From assembly GCF_001659605.2 (NCBI RefSeq), contig NC_035176.2:33598716-33662715 (forward strand): 64,000 bases of DNA. The letters run 5' to 3'. Under the pieces are notes generated by a model. It saw only the letters and a list, made by a program, of their open reading frames with translations. It had not been told where the DNA came from and searched no databases. Position 1 is the stretch's first letter. Each line of letters starts with the position of its first letter. This DNA comes from Manihot esculenta. Its lineage: Eukaryota > Streptophyta > Magnoliopsida > Malpighiales > Euphorbiaceae. Positions 36,138 to 47,700 of this stretch are shown here, one piece after another. The position numbers were made by a program, and so were the translations under genes.

Positions 36138-36499
36138 TTCACCAACTTCACAAATTGCAGAGAAACCTACAGCCTCCAACTCACTTGGGATTTTCGATTC
36201 TTTGCGCTTTCTCTCTATTTGCGCTCTTCTTCTTTTCCTTAAATTCTACTTTAGCTGATTTACATACAGAGGGAGAGCTTTGCTTTGTTTAGCTCGACTC
36301 GATCCCTGCTAATTTTTTTTTTCTTTTTTCTCTCTCCCTTCCTTTCTTCTTCTTTCTCGGTAGCTCGCCTCTCGCAAGGTCTCAGCTTCTTGTTTCTTTC
36401 AAGTGTAAACGTGTTTAACTTATTTTTTATGGTTTTCTTTTCCTTCATTTTTCCTATTTTTGTTTGTAAATTTTGTGGTACTATCTAATTTCATTGTAA

Positions 36500-39400
36500 T
36501 TAGTAATTTACTTTTGGTTATATTTAGGGTTTAATTCATCATGCAAACAAACTTAAATATGTATTTTTAAAGTAACTATTGAAATTAATAATTCATATAG
36601 TATAATTTTTAAATAATTTATATTTAAAAAATAATTTCATTCAACACTAATTTATAATTGAAAATTGAATGAAGGATTTTGGGAAAAAGAAAAACTATGG
36701 CTATTAGCATAAATAAATTATGTAAATTTTATTAATTTTAATAACTAATCTTTTAACTTGCGTTCCATGTAATTTTATATATATAATTCTTTTTAATTTT
36801 TCATAATTAACTAACTTTTTGTTTGCATTATTTTTACTTATATTTATAAATACAATTAATTGAAAACAAATAAAAGGAAAATTAAAAGTATAAAGTTTGT
36901 ACATATGACAGCATTTCATGGATACATTGAATATATAATAAAAATAAAGCAAGATAACAACGTACTATGTTTTTTTTAATTACATTCAAAATAATATATA
37001 TAATTTTTTATTGTCCTGTAAAATTTAATACTAATTCTCTTATGACAATGGCTGAATCTTTGTCTAGACTCTAGTTGCATGTTGGAAAATTTTATAATAG
37101 TTGCAAAGATGAGAGCTTTTCTGCATGTCAAACAGCCTAACATAAGAAGATCCTATATGTTTGGGATTATGCGGCAACACAAATCCACCACTTTTTGGTG
37201 AGAATCCCAACATCCAATTGTAATGCCACATTTATTCATAACCCACATCCACATTAAGTTTAATGTATGGATCTTACGGTGGATTTTGAGATTGCATGAG
37301 TAATGGGTTGTGCTTCTTAAAAATTAGAGGAAGAAGCTGGAGTTCAAAACTCTTTTATAGTGTTCAATCCAAATACTCCAACTCCTCTTTAAGTTTTCCA
37401 TTGCAACAATTCTACAAATTTAATCCCCGGATGTTTATGATAAATTTTTTAAACTTCTTTCTACTATTCAAGTCCAATAAACTAACTTTTGACTTAAAAT
37501 CAAGCATGCCAGCTAACATCAATTCCTGTAGATATGATTTTGAAATTTTATTTAAATAAATTATACTTTAATTTTTAAATTTAATTTAATTAATAAATTA
37601 ATTTTTATATTTTTAAAATTAAATATTTAAATTTTTATATAATTAATTCATCTAAATTAAAAACACTCTTAGTAAACTAAAGAATAAACATTTTAAATAT
37701 TTAAAATATCATCATGAACACTTAAATTCTTTCTATCGTGAGTGATAAAAATATATATAAATTATAATTTAATCTCTAAATTTTAGTGTAATTAATGGAT
37801 CAGTTATTATATTTGTAAAACTGAATTCTTAAATCTCTATATTTAATCTATCTAAAATTATAATTTGTTTTATCTATTATAGATATTAACTCAAAATTAG
37901 TGAATGATGAAAATTTTAAAAGTATAATTTAATCTTAAAATACTCTTTATACAAATTTATAATCTACTTAAAAATTAATTAATATCATTTAAAAATAACT
38001 GAAATTATAAATATTTTCTTGTAAATTTTGAAATTATAAGTATTGAAGTATTTTATGAATAAAAATTAAAGAATAAAAAGGATTAAAAATTAGTTAATTG
38101 AGATATTATACATAAAAGTTGATAGAGAATTGAACGTTCATTCTATAAATTATAATAAATAAGAATATATTGATTATAAATGAATTTAAGTGGGCGATTT
38201 TAAAAATTAGAGATTTATTAATTAATTATGTAAAAATTTAATAATTAAAGTGTAGTTTATTTATTTAAAAAAAAATAAAAATATTTTTATATTTTTAATT
38301 GTAAAAATAAATGACAAGATCTTCTCTTAATTTGGACCGATTTATAGAGAGATTTAAGTGTTCAATTTTAAAAATACAAAATTACTTATCAAATTTCAAA
38401 TGAATTAAAACATTTTAAGTCCACTTATATAATTTAATGTTTTAAATATATTTTTACCTAATGTAATTATATTATAAATTACTTGATATTTATTCCTCAT
38501 TAACATTTTTTGGTAAAAAAATAGTTTGAAATTGTGTAGGAGTTTGAGTTTATAATTAGAAAGATCATATAATAAAGGTTCAGAATAAAGATGACTTGAA
38601 ATAAATGAATTTTTTTGTGTTAACAAATGAAATAAATTATTTTGATTTCATTTTATGTTGAAAATTGTTTACCGTCGTTTGATTCGTTTTAATTTAAGAT
38701 TTATGTGTTTTTTAGTAGAGAATGAATGAGTGTCGACTCAATGCCTTTTAGTGATTGAATTAAGTCAAACTAAACAGATTTTATGTAATTTAATGATTGG
38801 TTTGTTCTAAAGAGTGAATTAAAATGAATTTTTAGATTAATCAGTAATTTGGTTTAAAGGACGTGAGTGAAATGTGCCCGACTCTTAGCATCACAATTTC
38901 AATTCAGTTTGGACTCTTAAACGGTTTTGATTTCGGGCAATCCTGGACCGTGTCGGATCTAACTATCCTAATTATATGTGAATGTGATCTCTCTGAACGA
39001 AAATTGTGATCGTAGGAACAATATTTTATATAAAAAAATATTTAGTCTAAAAAATTTTATTTAATATTTTGATTTTAAAAATATATTAAAATATTAATAA
39101 AATTTTTTAAAAATTATTTATTAATATACCTGTAATTTTAATTATTAAATATTATATAAAATTCTAAAAAATTTCCAATATAAAAATATTAAATAGTAGA
39201 TATATTTATAAAATTAATAGAGTTTTTTATATTATAAGAATCGAATAATAGCACTACTCGTAACATACTCATTTGAGTAAATCTTATAAATTTCTGTTTT
39301 ACTCTTTTGATTTTTAATTTTTATTTTAAAAAAATTTAAATAATATAATATTTAATAATTAAAATTAATAAAATAATTAATTATTATATTTTTTAAAATT

Positions 39401-39579
39401 TTGAGAATATTTTAATATATTTTTTAAAATAAAAAAATCAAAGTGAATGAATTTTGCCGTGCATCACCTTTTATAAATAATGATAATAAAACTGTTTGTG
39501 TCTCAATTTTGGGCGGGTGATGTGTATGTTATTCAAAATCTACCTCCCACCCTCCTCCAAGTAAAACTTAGCTGCATCA
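36500..39579. other. AT-rich intergenic region
   Basis: About 3 kb of strongly AT-rich DNA between the divergent ADA1 and CENP-O loci. ORFs are short and compositionally biased. No element ends, RNA genes or conserved motifs were recognised. Confidence 0.55.
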
Positions 39580-41984
39580 ATGGACAATGACACTGAAGAG
39601 TCGCTGAAGAAGAGGCAAGAGAAGAACCCAGTTCTAGGAGACTCTTCTCGCAAGGTCACTTTTCCCATTTTACCATATTTATCGTTCTTATGGAGTTTCT
39701 GTTTGGCTGATTACATCACATTGATTTGGAATTGGACTCATGTTTTCTATCATCTAATTAGCAAACCAATCCGTTTCGTTTTCTGTATCTAATCTTAATA
39801 ATTTCTTTGAAATTCTTATTATTCAATCGAATTCATAACTGCTAATATGTTTATGAATCAATGATTAATGTATGTCAAGATTATGCAGCAATTTGAAATG
39901 GTTCCGATGCGTCCATACCAAATCGTGGGAGAAGTGATAATTATATATATGTTTTTTTTTCTCCAAGAAGGATTCATGAATTGGTTATGCTTTTCCTCCC
40001 CTTTTAGTGATTTTTGTAGTGTCCTGTTATGCTGCAGAATTTCTTGCAAGGGGAAGATATTCGGTTGGAAACCACACGAGCTAGATGTATCTATCATTGC
40101 TCCCTACTTGATTCTTTGTTAAAGATTTTTTCTAATATGGTTTTATTTTTTGGTACTTATTTCTACGAGCTTATGTTTCTTATTGGTAGTTGCAAATGTT
40201 CTCAAGCGGCATGGGGAATTGTCAGAGCGTCTATCTACGTATAACTTTCCTAGTGAGTTGTTAAAGAAATTGCTCACCCTTCATCAATGTGCTTCCTTGG
40301 AACTTCTTATAATTTCCTAGGATTGTGAAATCCATTGGATATATGGATGGAAACACACATCTGTGTTTGTGTATGCAAAATCATGTTCCTGCTACCTGAG
40401 TTAATCAACATCATTCTTCCTAATAGCTTTTGCTGGCTATAGAGAGTTATAAAATATTAAACATTAATGATGCTCAGATTTTAACACGCACAATTTCATA
40501 GAAATATTGAAGGAAAAGAGGATTCCATAGAATAAACATGGATGGGTAAGAGAAATCAAGTCCTTGAAGGTTATCTATTTTCTAAAGTAGATTATCATGT
40601 TCTTTGATTGACATTTACGATTCTTTTTATGCCTCCAAGAAGCCATCATTTTTAAAGTGGTTAATGTCTTACTGAAAGTCTATAATTATGTCAAAATGCT
40701 AATCGAAAGCGAAGGGAAAAAGTTTATGCATTGTTGACAGTCCTGGTGATGCAGCATACTTTCACATATGAGCACATGTTGCTGCATGCTATCTATCTTT
40801 TTGGCTAGGTTATAAATTCAGCATTTACTGTCATGGAAGTATAAATGGTTATGGTTCTTGAGCACTAATGTTCTAGAGGAATTTGTTTTGTTTATTGTAT
40901 TGATTTCAACTGGGATTCCGACAAGATGATATTTGAGCGCTTGCAGAAAGAATTTGAGGCTGCACGGGCATCTCAAACTCAAGGTACATTTAATACATGA
41001 AGCATACAGAAAATTGAAAAATTTTGCATCTCAAACTCATGTTTTATGTGTAAAGATGACTGTCCTTGAACATACAGTTCCATTCTTTTTGCCAATACCA
41101 GACGCTGAAAATGATCTTCTATCTTCCAATACTATGGTAAGGTTGGTTGCCTGACTTGTCTTTTCTCATTTGAGCTTCCGCAACGTTTAAGCCATCTGAA
41201 TGTTTCTCAATTATTTCCTTCCAGAGATTTATAGATTATGTTGGAGAACTTCTGCACTCTTATGTTGACAGACGTGAACAGGTAAGGTGGTAATATGTAT
41301 TCTATAGTCCAAGCCATGCACATTTGGTGTTTCTATTTATGCTGTTCTTTCTGAAAAGATTATCCTTGTTTACAAAACAGACATTGTCTTGGACAATCCA
41401 ACCCTCTTTTAGGTTCCTGAAAATTTTAGTTTGTATATAGTGGCCCGAATAAGTTCCCTTTACTTCCCCCTTCTTCCTTTTGAAGTGACTATCGTCAAAT
41501 TTGCACTATCCTGATGGGAATATCTAGGAGGAGTTAATTGGGCCTGCTAGATATAAAGTAATGGGGGCTCTTTCTTGTTTCTCCTATTGGTGTAGACCTT
41601 GTGGCTCTTTTTGTTTGTTTTCATCTAGATCCATCTTTTGAGTTCTTTGAACTTCAAAGCAGTGAATGCAAGTTTGACAAACAAGTTGTTGGCATTTGAT
41701 GTAACTCTAGTTCATCTTTGCAAGGAGAAAACTTTGCATGTATCAGACATGAAAGAAAAGAAAAGAAGAAGAAGAAAAGAATCGTACAATCATAATGTAC
41801 TCTCGCGATCTAGCAAATCTCATTTTGCATTATGAATTTTTGTTCTCTTGATATAATTGTTAAAAAGAAAAAACAATGCATGCTTGTTGATGTTAGGATT
41901 TGATTTATTAGTTTTCAGTATGAGATGAAACCTAACATAAATGGACAAATCATGGTTGTTGGAAATTGTTGAGTTAATGATTTG

Positions 41985-42840
41985 TTCTCCTAGCTCTTGC
42001 ATTGCAGTGTTTTGTAGTATTATAGGCAACGCTGAGACGACAAGGTCACTTATCATTTTAAATGAGAGACAAGGCGACGTCTTTTTAAAAAGGTTACGTC
42101 TTTTTAAAAAAGCAACAGAAGCTAAAATTTTAATATATTTTAGATATGTACATATAAATACATTCTGATTTATAAATTAATAAATAATAATTCATTTTTC
42201 ACAAATAAATAAGCTACAAATCACAAATTAACAACGCACATTCTAATTTCTAAATAAATAAATAAAAATTTTCACAAATAAATAAATAACAAATCACAAA
42301 TGAATAACACCCATTTTAATTTCTAAATAAATATTAATATTTATGGTTCATCACAATTCACAAATTAAGCATATCCATTTAATTGCAAAATGATCAATAT
42401 CTAATTTTTAAAATTTATCAATTGAATGATAAACCATTAAACATTAAAACCAAGCAAATAGCAATATATTAATCAAGTAATAATGAACTCAAATTTAAAA
42501 AGAATGAAAAAGAGAAAAAACCATGCTGGTGGTGAGGACTGTAGGACAACGAGAACTCATAGAAGGGAGAGAAGAGGAGAATAAGAGAAATGGAAAAAGA
42601 AAAAAAAATTCTTCTTAGTGAAGGAAGGGAGGAGTAGAAGGAGAATGTTGGGTCGGGTATGGAGAGTGTAGAGGAAGGGAGGAGAAGGAAGAAGAGAAGA
42701 AAGAGGAGTATATACCTGTTCTTAGTTCTGTTTGGAATGGAGAAAGAATTGGGAGCTGCTCTTAAAATCCTTTAAAATAATTTAAAAAAGGCCTGGTGCC
42801 AGGCAACGCCTCCCGGCGCCTTTAATAATACTATGTAGTA
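41985..42840. other. Unclassified insertion-like block in a CENP-O intron
   Basis: This block has GC-richer ends (AGGCAACGCTGAGACGACAA near 42026; GGCGCC-rich sequence near 42790-42820) and an AT-rich middle. Its ends share a GGCAACGC core, but I could not define exact terminal repeats or a target duplication. It makes the intron much longer than its neighbours. A degenerate transposon is the likeliest reading. Confidence 0.35.
42194..42345. repeat. Imperfect AT-rich tandem repeat, ~75-80-bp unit, about two copies
   Basis: The phrases CACAAATAAATAA, ACAAATCACAAAT and TTCTAATTTCTAAATAAATA recur in order, with the second copy slightly altered. It lies inside the insertion-like block of the CENP-O pseudogene intron. 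Confidence 0.6.
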
Positions 42841-43519
42841 TAGCTCTGACTACCATCTATGATGTAGTAAATTTATGCTAAAATGTTCTATTTTACATGT
42901 CTTACCTTCTTTTCCTGTTATTCTATAGGTTCGGCGCTTTATCACAGTCTTCCCTACCATATGATAGGATTTGTGCTGGACGATTTTGATTGGTTGGTGC
43001 ATTTTTAGGTGCTTCTTTATATTTTTCATTTTTTACACATTGGTGGTTTGTTTAATTTGGATCTTAGCTGTACTGAAATTACTTGAATGATCATGTTGGA
43101 AAATTTTCCCATCAGTAGGTTTTTTGATCCCTTCTGCTTCAATTTGTGCTATATTTACTGTTTAGTTTGTTGAATTCATAAAAATTAAATAGTGATTAGC
43201 AATAATCTTTATGATTTGGTCTAAAATTTGATTTAGTGCTAAGGTGTTTTCGACTTCAGGGTGCTTTATATTTTGGATAAACCATATGTGAAGTCATGAA
43301 CTGATCTTCTACAATGCTATTTTCCTTTGCAGCAAGGTGACAGTCAGTCTTAGATATGCTGACCTTGTGTCAATACTTCCAACTAGAATTAGAGTATTCG
43401 CATGACCTATAAATCAATTTAAGGAAAATGGAGCGCTTGGAAGTCAACAAAATCCAGCTCGCCTAGCATAAGCAGAGGATGCCTTACGAACCATGAGTTT
43501 ACCAGAAGGTGCTATTTTG

Positions 43520-44735
43520 TTCAAATCTACAGCTCCCTATTTATCACAGTTAAGGCATACCATTGGATGATGTTTCCCTGAGGTTTATATTTTTTGATCT
43601 TTCATTTACCTAGTTTACAAATAAACATGCACACTTACACGCACACAAACAGAATTAAATCTGCAATTACAGGGCTTGAAAATGGGATCTTGTTTTGATA
43701 AATTTTGATAGTGTGTTGTTTGATGTTATCCCTAAAGCTTTGGGCATCTCAAGCCATTGAGCAAATATTTCAAGAAATAAGCCCCACGTAACTTGATGCT
43801 TAATAATAGTTCTTCTGCAAAACTCCAACGTACAAAACTGTAGCATTGCTTAGCATACAATATACTCTTGGTTAATTGTGAATTAGTACCATATAAGTGG
43901 AAAAACCTGGTTTCACTAATTTGCATAGTAGGATTATTAATTTTATGAAAGCATCAAGCTAACAATCAGATGATGTATATAACATTAAGCCTAATCCTCT
44001 TTCGTGAGGTAATCAGATATAAGGTCGTTGCACAGTGGCTTTCTTGTACATGCTTAAAGACATTGTTACTAATGTGCTCATTCTGGTTTTATATAACCTG
44101 ATTTTTCTTTTTAATTATTGAGGAAAGAATTTAAATTTATTGATGCTAAGGGAAGAAAAGTTATATTATAGGAATTTAAGGAAAAGTAAGTGTGATAATA
44201 TTCTGTATTGTGTGGATGTTTCATTTGGAAGCGAGTCAAATTTACTTACTATCGTATCTTCATTGAATAGCTTTGTTTGTGAGTTTATGAAGGATGTATT
44301 AGGGAATAAAATTTTCATTCAATCTATTTCCTACCCTGTATTTCCTTCCAAGGATGGGAAATAATGCTATATTTTATTTTTAAGGTCTATAGATTAATCA
44401 AGTATATAAAAAGAGTGATTTAATAACAAGGATATAAAACGACATTTGGCAAGGCATTATCAAAGCTTTTATCAAGTAATGATATACTCTGTTAAATGGC
44501 AGAAGATAGAAAAATTGTACACTAAAGAGAAAATATGTATTAGCGACCATGCTTAACTTTCAGAGGAGAAAGCCTCTCCTCTGGTGATAAAAGCAGAGAA
44601 GAGAACTACATAATAAAAAGTTTTTAAAAAAATACCACATATTATAGCAAGAGCAATGTTATAATCCTAACCTAGAGAAAATTTTCATTTAGGACTTCTT
44701 CATCTTATGTAATTATTGGGGTATCTTTAGGCTCT
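43520..44735. other. Intergenic region between two converging genes
   Basis: It separates the 3' end of the CENP-O pseudogene from the 3' end of the minus-strand H+-ATPase gene. I see only short ORFs without family resemblance (for example 44140-44364) and no RNA gene. It should include the 3'UTR of the H+-ATPase next to 44735. Confidence 0.5.
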
Positions 44736-47700
44736 TTAAACCGTGTAATGTTGTTGAATTGTGTCAATATCAAGTCCTTTCAGCTTCACTACTGACTCAA
44801 CATGGCCCTTGAGTGTATGTAGCTCCCTCAGCCTGAATGAAAAAAATAAAATTTAAAAGAAAAGATTATTTACTTTGTAAGTTCATAGAAGAAACTCCAA
44901 AATAAATGAGGATGAGACTGATAATAGTGGAATTAAGGAAAAAATGGTCTTTTTCAATTATTGATTAGATTTATGAGAGACCGATAAGAGTAAGGTTAAG
45001 GAAAATGTGTAAACCTAAAGGTTATTTTTGCAATCATTGATTAGAGATATGAAAGGGGTATTGAAAAATGCTTATCCATCCCATTATAATTGATTGTTAA
45101 AATGCTAGTTCTTTCCTTAGCCCTCACCCGATTGATAAATGTGAAAAAGTATATTCAGTCACGAAATGAAATGTAAAGCATATTATTGGTTGATTACCTT
45201 GCCACCTCAGCCCGCCGCTTGGCTTGCTCTGCAATCTCCGAAAGTTCCCGATAACTATTCTTGTCAGCGAAGAGGTTGTTGGTTTCAGGAGGTTGCAGGC
45301 CATGAAGGGTTCTCTGAGCTGTGGCCCATTGGGCTTCTCTCTCTTCCTTCCCATAGTCTTTCTTTGTTGTAAAGGCAGTCTGTTGTAACAACGCAAATCA
45401 GCATCCCCAGTGATTAGAAAAATGGGGAGGTCCAAGGATTCTTCTTCTTTTATTCTCTTACAAAAAAACAAAAAAAAGGGAAAACTGTACCTTGTTCTCC
45501 AAAAGATTATCCCAAGCCTTGCCACTGAGAACGTAACGAATTGCAAATTTGAGCAGATCAAGTGGCACATAAGTAACCAAACTGTAGAGCCAGATTACAC
45601 CAGCCCAGCCCCACCCACAGCCCTTTATACGTGCAAAACCCCAGTTTGCATAAACTGCTATCAAAGTAGCTACCTGTCATTTACAGAATAGTTTAATGCC
45701 TTAGTATAGAAATGCAGATTTCTTCATAGTACAAGTTAAACTGGAAAAGACAGTGCCTTTGCTTTGATCCAGAAGTCAGAGAACTCTGTTGATTGCAAAC
45801 AAATTAAGCCCAGTAGAAATTAGTAGATTGAAGCCTTACCAGCTGAGCAACTATGAATGCACTGACTAGAAGAAGTCCAGGACGTTCAACATAGGACCAG
45901 CTGCGAGACCTTGTGACAAAAATAAGGGCCTGACTTACAATACTCACTTGTAGGTACAGAGCCGCCATCATTTCATGTTCCCTACCGTGCAATGATCTTA
46001 CGCCAAATTTGTCCTACATTGACGATAAAATCTTATATATCTAGAACACAAGAGGAATAAAATCTAACATAACAAAGTTAAAACACTAATGATATGACAG
46101 AAGAGATACCGAGTATTCTTACCGAAAAGAAGTTGGTATTGTTCATAGCCCAAAAGAATATCACTGTCATCAGTGCCAAGTAGCCTCCAAGAACAACACC
46201 AGTACTAAATATCTCTTTAAGTTTCCAGCTATCTGGCTGTGGTGATGGTTTCACTCGATCTTTTGATATTGTCATGATTGTTCCTTGAGGTTGATTTACA
46301 AAGTCAGAGCAATGCTCAAGCTGAATCGGTAAAATGAAGAAACAAAATGACACAATTTACGTAAAAGAATTACTCAAGAGCTCACCGTCATTTAAGATGG
46401 CAATGATTAGAACCATGAACGGAGCAAAGTCATATTTCCATATTAAGGCTATAAACATGAATCCAAACTGTCAAACAGAAAAACATAAATTAAAAAGGAA
46501 TATATCAACATCAAAATAGTGTGTTAAACTCACATGTATTTGTACTTACCACAATACGGATTGTAATCGAGACTGCATATATCTGCAACAAAGAATTGAG
46601 AAAATAATGTAAGTTCGTACACTTGATAAAATGCTAGAACCTTGAATGGGGACAACAAACGAGCAGAATTATAGCTCACTGTGTAGTTCTTCATCCTTTG
46701 GAATATGGCTCTGCTGGTCAACACTGCACTTATAATTACACTAAGCCCAGGTTCAGTCAGGACAATATCAGACGCACCTCTGGCCGCATCTGTAGCATCA
46801 GCCACAGCTATTCCAATATCTGCCTTCTTCAGTGCAGGGGCATCATTAACACCATCTCCTGTCATCCCACAGATGTGTTTTCTCTCCTGCAGCCTCTTAA
46901 CAATCTCATACTTGTGTTCTGTTAAAGTATCGGAGCCAAAAACAGAGAGGCAATCAGTAATTGATTGTGTAAAGAAGGGGACAAGTGGACAAGAAAAAGA
47001 AATCCATAATGGCAATCAATTGGATAAAATAAGAAACAGAAAATTACGGAAAAAAAAAGAGCGAGGGAAGCTGTTGATAAAATTATATGCTCTATTAAAG
47101 CTAAGAATACAGCAATGATTTGACAGCCTATTCATGATATCCCAAAAAAATAATCACCAAGGAAAATGAATGCCATGGCTGAAGAATATTTTTGCAGTCT
47201 TTACATAACGTGGAAAAATTATTGACGGCATGACTTTTACAAAATTTAGTTGAGTTCCTAGAATATAAAAATAAAAAAAGTGCACATGTGCATTTATAAC
47301 AGAATTAAGCAACCGAAAATTTTACCTGGAAAAACTCCAGCGAACCCATCAGCCTTTTCAATCAACTCATCTACAGGGAGAGCCGCAATAGAAGCATCCT
47401 TGTCTTGGCCAAGCAATGAAGAAGATGGATACATGTTTGTTCCCATTCCAAGCCTCCGACCGGTTTCCTTAGCGATGGCAAGCTGATCCCCTGGATATTT
47501 AGAGATCGTCAGCCAATGTCTAAGCAATGAAATATTTTACACACGTACACACGCACACAAGTATAAAGACTCATTACCAGTAATCATTTTAACATTTACT
47601 CCAAGGTTGAGAGCTCTTCTTATGGTTTCAGCACTGTCATGCCTGGGCGGATCAAACAAAGGCAACAAACCAACAAACTGCCATGGGCCACCTGGACTAT

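Larger units (their letters stand above)
39580..43508 (+). pseudogene. CENPO: CENP-O (Mcm21-like) kinetochore gene, degenerate
   Basis: CENP-O is a constitutive centromere (CCAN/COMA) protein. Recognisable exons in order: a possible first exon 39580-39654; 40190-40238 (ANVLKRHGELSERLS); 40913-40983 (DSDKMIFERLQKEFEAARAS); ~41056-41136 (MTVLEHTVPFFLPIPDAEND); 41225-41281 (RFIDYVGELLHSYVDRREQ); 42929-42992 (ALYHSLPYHMIGFVLDDFD); 43333-43508 (KVTVSLRYADLVSILPTRIR, later AEDALRTMSLPE). Lesions: the central part between QTQ and MTVLEHT is missing, with only 73 bp left; splicing 41281 to 42929 puts the YHSLPYHM exon out of frame; and there are in-frame stops TGA at 43403-43405 and TAA at 43469-43471. 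The last conserved segment was not found. Identity rests on remembered plant CENP-O sequences. Confidence 0.78.

Noticed and set aside
45124..45570. 148-codon minus-strand ORF
   Set aside because: It reads through exon 15 of the H+-ATPase in the wrong frame and adjacent introns.
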